Made by a program: the position numbers and the translations under genes. DNA of 64,000 bases from Rapana venosa (Eukaryota > Mollusca > Gastropoda > Neogastropoda > Muricidae): the NCBI GenBank assembly GCA_028751875.1, contig CM054153.1, forward strand, positions 14,203,573 through 14,267,572, written 5' to 3'. The notes under the pieces were generated by a model, which made no database searches, was not told the origin of the DNA, and saw nothing but the letters and a program-made list of their open reading frames with translations. Of the stretch, positions 57,630 to 64,000 are shown one piece after another; the stretch's first letter is position 1, and every line of letters starts with the position of its first letter.

Positions 57630-57915
57630 GAGACGGGGTAGCTCAGTGGTTGGAGCACTCGCTTTCCCCCAGCCAAGTTAAGCAGCGTCGAGCGTGGTTA
57701 CCAATTGGATGGGTGACCGTTTGCGCGCCTTGGCTTCAGTACAGTTCCCCCCAGCTGTAAATGGGTACCTGCCCTCTTCAGGGTCAGGGAAGGTAAAGCA
57801 GCGAGGGAGAGGAGATGGGCGCCACCCTCAATACGCTGGCCCTAGAGAAAAGTGAGGTCTCTGACGCCTCGTTCCCCTAGACCTTAATATAGGTTATGGG
57901 ACACCTTTACCTTTT
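57630..57915 (+). mobile_element. SINE-B reference copy (tRNA plus 5S-like head)
   Basis: Full-length, plus strand. GACGGGGTAGCTCAGTGGTT resembles a tRNA A-box. Then AAGTTAAGCAGCGTCGAGC, GTGGTTACCAATTGGATGGG and TGACCG closely follow the internal control region of 5S rRNA genes. The body runs to GGGACACCTTTACC. Confidence 0.92.
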
Positions 57916-58040
57916 TTTTATACATATATCTGTAAAGTTAGTATACATATATATGTATATATATATATAAATTCATAGATTTGTGTAGGTGCTGGTATTT
58001 ATCTTGCAACGTAGCCTAATTTATGCTTGAAATACTGCTG
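57916..58040. other. (TA)-rich spacer
   Basis: ATATATGTATATATATATAT tract at about 57946-57970. Nothing else seen. Confidence 0.5.
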
Positions 58041-58205
58041 AGGGGTCTTTCAGTATAGAGCATCCCCACTTTCTAGAAATTCTGTACGAGAAATTTCCCC
58101 TATGGCTCTCTTTGTTTCTGTATTTTCCCCCCATTTTTCTATCCTTTCTCTCACTTAGTTTTTCTGCTTTCCCAGTCCATTCTTCTACTCTTTTTTTCCA
58201 AGCAT
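58040..58205 (+). mobile_element. SINE-F copy, diverged
   Basis: GAGGGGTCTTTCAGTATAGA, CATCCCCACTTTCTAGAAAT, AGTCCATTCTTCTACTC. Confidence 0.6.
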
Positions 58206-58867
58206 ATCTGAAAACTCCTCAGACATTGTATAACATTTTGCTGGTATTGTTTTGTTCTGGTTACCAGGTAGTTAGGGTGGGTACAGGATGCCCATTATGC
58301 ACCGTTATTTGCCTGTTCGGCTTTTTTAATGCTTTGAAATGTTTGTTGTTGTTTTGTTTTACTTTTTTTTTTAAACCTGGAGAAGACGTAGTACGTGGAA
58401 GAGCTGGCATCCTCAGCCAGCCTGGTTTTATTGGCCTTAAGAAATGAAGTGTGTTTTGGTTTTTTTTCATTCGTCAGATGGATAGCTTGGTCTGTTACAA
58501 AGGCGGCTGTATGCCGCAGGTCTTCCAAGTCTTCATAGAGCTTCTTGGCCACTGGGTGTGGTTTTGGGTCGAGCCAAATCCTCTTTCAGAGTGCCACCTC
58601 ATGTAGCGGGCAGGTGGCGGCACATGTTCTGTTGCCCTGCTGCCAGTCTTGCAAGGGAACAACTCTGCGTGGCCTTATGTGGAGCGTTGAGGAATGAAGT
58701 GATAAAGGTACCTTGTTACCCTGATGTGATTCAGGTGGATGGTATTGGATAGTCAAGGGGACTAGGAGATGTTGATTGAACTTGAAGTGAATAATATTGT
58801 GAATTATTGGAACTGAATGAGGTGACAGCCCTGATATGGCCTTTGTGGTCAGCTGGAGCTGTAAACA

Positions 58868-59160
58868 TGAAATGAAATGACGGACACTGTAGCTAAGTGG
58901 TTAAGAACATTTGACTTCAATCATGTGTCCATGAAGTCGGATTTTAAATCTCTGCAGTGGCATGTGGCGAATTAAGGGTTGGTTTTTTTAACGGAAACAC
59001 AAACATACCCAGCATGCTTCCTGTACAAAAAAAACCGCTCTGAAGTTGGAATGTGTCATCTGACGCCAGTGGGCAGAGCTCCTGCAGAGTTACAAGCACA
59101 GGAGACCTGGGACTATGCATCCCTCCCAATAAGGGAACAGAGAAAAGAGACAGACAGATA
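58868..59160 (+). mobile_element. SINE-D copy
   Basis: CACTGTAGCTAAGTGGTTAA (Leu-tRNA-like head), then AACACAAACATACCCAGCAT, CCTGCAGAGTTACAAGCACA. Preceded by the dispersed GATATGGCCTTTGTGGTC motif at 58832. Confidence 0.75.
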
Positions 59161-59231
59161 GTTAGGAGAACAGAGAATTCAAATACTAAATGTCCATAAA
59201 TACTCAACAAATACAATGTACACACAGCACT

Positions 59232-59237
59232 TTTATT
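59232..59237 (-). terminator. Polyadenylation signal of NDUFA13
   Basis: AATAAA on the minus strand, about 400 nt beyond the NDUFA13 stop and the only canonical signal that I noticed close to it. Cleavage would fall near 59210-59220. Confidence 0.6.
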
Positions 59238-59632
59238 CATGAATAAGATTTAACAAGACTTTACACTGACATATTCCTCTCAAAGACAAGCAAGAAATCT
59301 CTTCTCACTCGAAATATTTCTAACTAAAAAATTCTACTTAACATTCAATCTGAACCACATTAACAAAACTTAACATGGAGCTCTTGTTTTGGTTTTCTTT
59401 CTTTCTCCGTTCTACAGGATTTTCTTGTTTTGACTCATACCACAAGCCTAGCAGTTTCGAAAAGAGAAAAAAAAAAAAAACCCATTCATCTGCCTGTTGA
59501 TTTAAAGCAACATTAAATTCTTCTCTCTTGGTATCAAACTAGCGCATGAGATTTACAACCAAAGTTGTAACAGTAAACCTGAACTGCACACACACTCTCG
59601 CGAAGAAGGCGAACTTTAAGCTACAGTCTTGC

Positions 59633-59837
59633 TCAGTGGTTCATGCCATCGTTGACGATGTGGAACTTCTCCCAGTAGGGGCAGTGAGCGAAGTACTCCT
59701 CAGTGGCGGGCCACAGCCAGCGGTTACGGATGTTGTGGTAGACGGGCTCTCCCCACAGCGTGCCGGTTTTCCAGCCCTCCACGTCCTTCATCAGTTCGTT
59801 CTCCTCTTCCCGGTTGGCCAGGAACTGCTTCAGCATC
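59633..59837 (-). CDS. NDUFA13: NDUFA13 exon 4 and stop
   Basis: MLKQFLANREEENELMKDVE, GWKTGTLWGEPVYHNIRNRW, ending GMNH and TGA. Acceptor AACGCAG. Confidence 0.95.
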
Positions 59838-62800
59838 CTGCGTTCACAACAAATTGAACGCTTCAGTCTTATGTGACTGCCTTGAAAAAAGTAGAACATT
59901 AAATTGTACTCCCAAGTGTAACACCTTGGGGGTCACCCAGAATATGTATTCTGTCTCATACCACCCTACTGGATGAGAAGTTAAGGTCCGCGATTCTTTT
60001 TCTAGAGTATTGTGCCATAAAGGGCAGCCCAACTCTCAACTTAAAGAGAATATTTTCACATTTAAATCTGTTGTTTTCAGGAAAAAAATGGTTGCAAATA
60101 GTCTTCATACTTCTGAGTGTTCTTTTCAGATTAATTAAGTCAACCACTGGTATTTGACAGACAATGTTGTTCCTGATGACTGAAAGAGCCTTTCTCTTTG
60201 GATGAAGGCAGCACAAGATAACCAGATCTCACTAACAGAAGGCCTGTGTTTGAAACCTGGACATTACTACGGTAACATTAACATCAAATATCTTTTACTA
60301 TGTGCTAAAGCCACCAGCTGTAAAGCCATTGATTTTATATTTCTCCCTACACTGACTGATAGCTTGATTTTTATTGTCTTGAAAATGTGAATTATATCAT
60401 TTATATGTTATCTAAAATGGATAGCTTGATTTTTTTGGTCTTGAAGTTGTGAATTATATCATTTATATGTTATCTAAAATGCAACAAAGAAAATTATCAA
60501 TTAAAAAGACGCTGATACCACATAAAGAACACACTGGGCTATCAAAATGATGGCCTGATAAAGTTTGGCCAATGTTGGCTTCAGCAGATTCTGGAAAGTT
60601 ATCAAGTTTGTTTTAAATTTAAAATTTTTTTTTTATCCTTCCTTGCTTATTCAAGATATTTTTAAAATTTGGTTCTTTTATATCGAGGATAATGGAATAA
60701 GCACTTATGTGCTTTTCTGTCATCTGTTCCCACCGGCACACAATGGCCTACTCTTACGAAAAGCAGAACAGGATTTAATGTGTGCGCAAGATGTTCTGCG
60801 TGCGTTCGCACACAGGACCTTGGTTTATAGTCTCATCCGAAGGATTTACCAAGAAGGGGCAAGGGGTTAGAGAGGGGGAGGGAAACAGAATGTGTGTGTG
60901 GAGAGAGAGAGAGAGAATGCATGAAAGGATCAATTTCTGGTCACGCTTTTGCTAAAAGGATTTCTTGGCAGTGTTGATGCATATGATGGTCTAAGTAATG
61001 TATACAGACAAATCTCCCACGAAAAAAGTGTAAACTCTGCACATGCATTCATTTTTATGAGATGGTGGATACTTGCTTTACTTCAATTTATGTGTGTCAT
61101 GTGTACATCAATGAGTATGCATGATGAGCGCCAGAACTCACATTCTTTGCTGCTCTGCGACAATGAGAGGAGTGATGGCAATCCTGGCATCTCTCATCTC
61201 TAGCTCCTCTTTCCTGAAAACAAAACAGTTCTCCTGAGAAATGATGGAGAAAACACTGAAAATCTTTATTGTCATTCCTGATGAAGGCTTTTTCAGTTTT
61301 GATACAGCCAGGGGGAGGAGGGGTGAGTGACAATTTATCAAAGCAGTATGAAAACAAAGAAAACAAATCCCCCCCCACCCCCAACCCCCCCCCCCCCCCA
61401 AACAACCCAAATAAACAAAAAAACCCAACCAACAAAACAAATTAAAAAATCCCAAACAAACAAAAAACAAATTTAATAGCAACCCAACCAACTGTTTTTA
61501 TCAACGAAAAAAGAACATAGCCCTGTCCCCACTCTCTTTGATCTCTCGATCTCTCTCAAGATCTCTGAGGGTTAAAAGAATAATCATCTCTCTCTCTCTC
61601 TCTGAGGGTTAAAAGAATGATCATAACAATTGCTTTTTAAGGGTTTTTAAAAGATATATAATTTTTTTTTATATGGAACCCTTTGAGAGATGGAAGGAGA
61701 AAGGGACAGAACAGCCAGAAGCAAAACTGAATAATAGAAAAGAAAATTGAGAACAGCAAAAATGAACTCTACTACCCCCATACAAGCCCTGTCACCATGT
61801 TAAGAATTACCTATTGGTTTAACACTGCTGCTGTATTCAAACTACCAAGGCTTAACAAAGTCACTGTTCACTTCAGTTGTTCCTTGTGTTGACACCCTAG
61901 CAAATAGGAGGTCCAGTGCATAAACACATGCATTCATGCAATATAACTTGCAGATCATACACTACATACTAAAGTACATAGCCAGCGTTTAAGTATATTT
62001 CATAATGATAATGACAGAACAAAATATCTGTAACCTTTGTCGTTTTCTGTCAAAGTAATAGAGAGCCCACATGGTTCCAGTGAAGGCAGAGAACAGTCCA
62101 AATGTTGCAATGCCTGAAATATGAAAAAAAAAAAGAACATACATTAATGACAAACCTTTGTCTTGCATGTTTATTACTAATTGAACAGTTGCTATCACAT
62201 GCCCATCATCACAATATTTGCATACTAGCCTGTATTATGCACACACACAAAACAAACCAGCACATCACATTATAAGTTTAAACACAAGTGCACGTACACA
62301 AAGACCTAGAGATACTTTAAAAAAATGCACACTCTGTGTGTGTGTGCGCGCACGCCCCCGCAATTTGTTAATTTCTTAAAGCACGGTGTGTGTGTGTGCG
62401 ATTGATTTTGTATGTGTGTGTGATTTTGTGTGTGTCACTGTGTGTGTGTGTGTGTTGCGATTATTAACTTTCATTGTCATCGGTTCATTTGACAAGCGAC
62501 TGCCGATTCTTACAACAGATTTCTCTCCACAGACTCTACAATCAAATGCTACCGAGTATCAACTATCATGATTCGTCTGCTACTGCTAGCCTAGTGCTTC
62601 CTGAATTTGTCAGGACAGAATGCTTTCACTGTTTCAGTCAAGCAGTCAGTCGTCTGCCGCCTGTCGGCATCGACGATCGGAAGTAACTATGTACCTGTTC
62701 TTTTTGAAAGCTGAAAATCACTGTATTTTTGCTTACACCTGGATTACTTACCACCTAGTTTCTTCTTCGCAACTCTCTTTGCCCATTCTATATCTTGATA

Positions 62801-62842
62801 CCCCCCTGGAGGGGGCATCTCCTGTTTGTACTTCGGAGCCAT
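59633..62842 (-). CDS. NDUFA13: NDUFA13 / GRIM-19, mitochondrial complex I subunit, four exons
   Basis: Accessory subunit of NADH:ubiquinone oxidoreductase, anchored by one N-terminal membrane helix in the mitochondrial inner membrane. Four exons (62842-62752, 62113-62035, 61213-61142, 59837-59633) join with matching phases to 447 nt, 148 residues; the human protein has 144. The N-terminus MAPKYKQEMPPPGGYQDIEW carries the family MPPPGGY motif. IATFGLFSAFTGTMWALYYF is the membrane helix, followed by basic DRKRQRRKEE. MKDVEGWKTG corresponds to MKDVPDWKVG of the human protein. The C-terminus, ending VNDGMNH, is family-variable. It lies head to head with the gene at 62962. In vertebrates GRIM-19 has also been linked to STAT3 binding, but nothing here shows a link to the JAK gene. 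Confidence 0.95.
59838..60671 (-). other. NDUFA13 intron 3, left part
   Basis: No second coding signal. Two copies of ATGTGAATTATATCATTTAT with flanks (about 60385-60420 and 60448-60480) form a short tandem repeat of about 64 bp. Confidence 0.5.
60672..60846 (-). mobile_element. SINE-A copy in NDUFA13 intron 3
   Basis: TATCGAGGATAATGGAATAA through TAGTCTCATCCGAAGGAT, with a 36-bp internal deletion (GTGTGTATGCGG region missing). Confidence 0.75.
61142..61213 (-). CDS. NDUFA13: NDUFA13 exon 3
   Basis: KEELEMRDARIAITPLIVAE then QQR. Acceptor TTTTCAG, donor GAAT|GTGAGT, phase 2. Confidence 0.93.
61214..62034 (-). other. NDUFA13 intron 2, no gene seen
   Basis: C-runs at 61368-61400, an A/AACC-rich tract at 61400-61475, a (TC)n repeat pair at 61540-61605 (GATCTCTCTC; GAGGGTTAAAAGAAT twice). 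Otherwise unrecognised. Confidence 0.5.
62035..62113 (-). CDS. NDUFA13: NDUFA13 exon 2 (membrane helix)
   Basis: IATFGLFSAFTGTMWALYYF then DRKRQ. Acceptor ATATTTCAG, donor CAAAG|GTTACA (weak), phase 2. Confidence 0.93.
62752..62842 (-). CDS. NDUFA13: NDUFA13 exon 1
   Basis: Residues 1-30 plus one base: MAPKYKQEMPPPGGYQDIEW then AKRVAKKKLG. Donor GGTG|GTAAGT. Confidence 0.95.
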
Positions 62843-62961
62843 CTTGACCTCTACAAAGAAGGGGCAATAACAATTAGCCTGCCACACGCTTGTAGAGTTA
62901 CTTCGCTTTGTTTTGTTCAGCGCATGTGATCACCAGGTCATGTGACCAGAAACAGACGAAA
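62843..62961. promoter_or_regulatory. Divergent promoter between NDUFA13 and the 62962 gene
   Basis: Only 119 bp separate the two opposite start codons, so both transcripts must start within or very near it. It holds two CATGTGA motifs, GCGCATGTGATCACC and AGGTCATGTGACC (about 62921-62948), the second an E-box/M-box-like TCATGTGA of the bHLH-zip type. No TATA box is evident. Confidence 0.7.
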
Positions 62962-63048
62962 ATGGCGAGAAGAAGTATGAGCGGAGTTTGTATCTTAACG
63001 TTTTTTGCGTTTCTTACGCTCGCTGTTGCAGATGTCGGCAAAAGAAAC
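62962..63048 (+). CDS. First coding exon of an unidentified secreted or membrane protein
   Basis: 29 codons ending in a strong donor AAC|GTAAGT (phase 0). It starts MARRSMSGV and continues with a hydrophobic core CILTFFAFLTLAVA and a likely signal-peptidase site near AVA-DV, then DVGKRN. The gene continues past the window. I do not recognise the family from this exon alone. Confidence 0.65.
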
Positions 63049-64000
63049 GTAAGTATTTCACTAATTACAGAAGCACTTTCTTGTTATAGGCTGTCAGTCT
63101 GCAAAAGTGGACAATTTGTTTTTGAAAGAAAAAGAATTCATGGGCGTGATGCGTGAACTCTGGTCTTGTGACAGTCAATAATGAATGAATCATGCGTGCT
63201 AGTTCATCTATTCTGACCGATTTTTCAAGATGAATAAAGCTTCTAACTTAATTGAATTAAACCTTACAGTAAACTTTCAGCCTTTGACACTCTCATGGTT
63301 GCAGTGGTAAATTCACTTTTGACTTCAAGCTCTTGTCTTCTGCTGTAGTTTACGACATAGCCAGAAATCAGAGATCATGAATTTAGTACTTTATCAGTGA
63401 AGCTGGACAAAAGATGGATAGAAAATAATGACCTGATAATGAGCGATAGGTAGGCTAACTTTTTTGGGGATAAACTCCTATCCTTTCTTTCACTGTCATG
63501 TTGTCTAGATGTAGTTGAAAATGATACTATGATTGATTTCTCACCTGCTTAGGATGATTTACTTCCATCTATGGTTGGGTGATGATTGGGTGATGATTGG
63601 CAGATGTGTTGTACTTGTAGTACTTAGTACTAAAAAAGTAATGGTACTATTTACTAAATTAGTAGTACTGAAAAAGTAATGGTACTAATTAGTACTGTTA
63701 GTATTACAAGTAAAGGAGTAATGTAGGGAACTGGCTCAAGCCTAAGGATCATCAGTCATGGCTTATTGAATGTCCCATCCATCATCATTTTCTTTGCATG
63801 GATGCTCATTAAATCCCCCTGCCTGTCTCTCTCTTCTCTGTATTAAAAAAACCCCAGTAAGTTCAGTGCCAATGGTTGCTTGGTGGACATGGTGATTATA
63901 GTGGATATATTTTTCTTCCTTCAGATGTATAGAAGTACATTTGTGGCCTCATTGAGAGTAATAATTCTTTTAATGAGGTTTGGACATCATACTCATACTG
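63049..64000 (+). other. Intron of the 62962 gene, to window end
   Basis: No further exon is recognisable. A short TAGTACT-type repeat lies at about 63605-63720 (GTACTAATTAGTACTG). Confidence 0.5.

Noticed and set aside
57630..57915. Genuine 5S rRNA gene
   Set aside because: Only about 50 bases around the internal promoter resemble 5S; the ends do not, and the unit recurs as a SINE.
62386..62847. Small plus-strand frames upstream of the divergent promoter
   Set aside because: They overlap NDUFA13 intron 1 and exon 1 in antisense and show no family features.

Overview
This is eukaryotic nuclear DNA from a repeat-rich invertebrate genome. The compact exons lie in introns of 0.4 to 6.5 kb with GT-AG borders. 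The sequence is saturated with tRNA-headed SINEs, LINE fragments and simple repeats. The two recognisable genes and the repeat style suggest a lophotrochozoan, most likely a mollusc and possibly a gastropod; this is inference.

Layout. Positions 1-3200 hold (AC)n/(GT)n tracts and a rearranged LINE carrying an RNase H domain. From 3222 to 46003 (+) lies one gene that I assemble by hand into 20 coding exons. All 19 junctions agree in phase and the product is about 1305 residues. Its order is FERM, degenerate SH2, pseudokinase (JH2), linker and tyrosine kinase (JH1), which makes it a Janus kinase (JAK / Drosophila hopscotch family). Positions 46004 to about 59200 are its 3' UTR plus intergenic sequence rich in SINEs, LINE tails and microsatellites. 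From 62842 down to 59633 (-) lies NDUFA13 (GRIM-19, a complex I subunit) in four exons encoding 148 residues. At 62962 (+), 119 bp from the NDUFA13 start codon, begins the first exon of an unidentified secreted or membrane protein, so the two share a divergent promoter.

The most unusual signal is inside the JAK gene. At least eight exon edges (splice acceptors, splice donors and the stop codon), each with a short piece of adjoining exon or its splice motif, have been copied in tandem into the neighbouring intron or UTR. The extremes are about 14 extra copies of the exon 6 3' end plus donor (13157-17520) and about 48 TTCAG acceptor-like units before exon 9 (24280-25378). Four tandem acceptors precede exon 13, one of which would add 16 residues in frame. 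The JH1 catalytic loop reads HGD instead of HRD, and JH2 carries a long Ser/acidic insertion.

The repeats include several SINE families that share a body but differ in tRNA-like head. One family combines a tRNA-like start with a 5S rRNA-like internal promoter. A pair of TTAA-flanked elements looks like piggyBac-type MITEs.

The JAK product would act at the cytoplasmic face of cytokine-type receptors and signal to STATs. NDUFA13 acts in the mitochondrial inner membrane. The sequence shows no functional link between the two.
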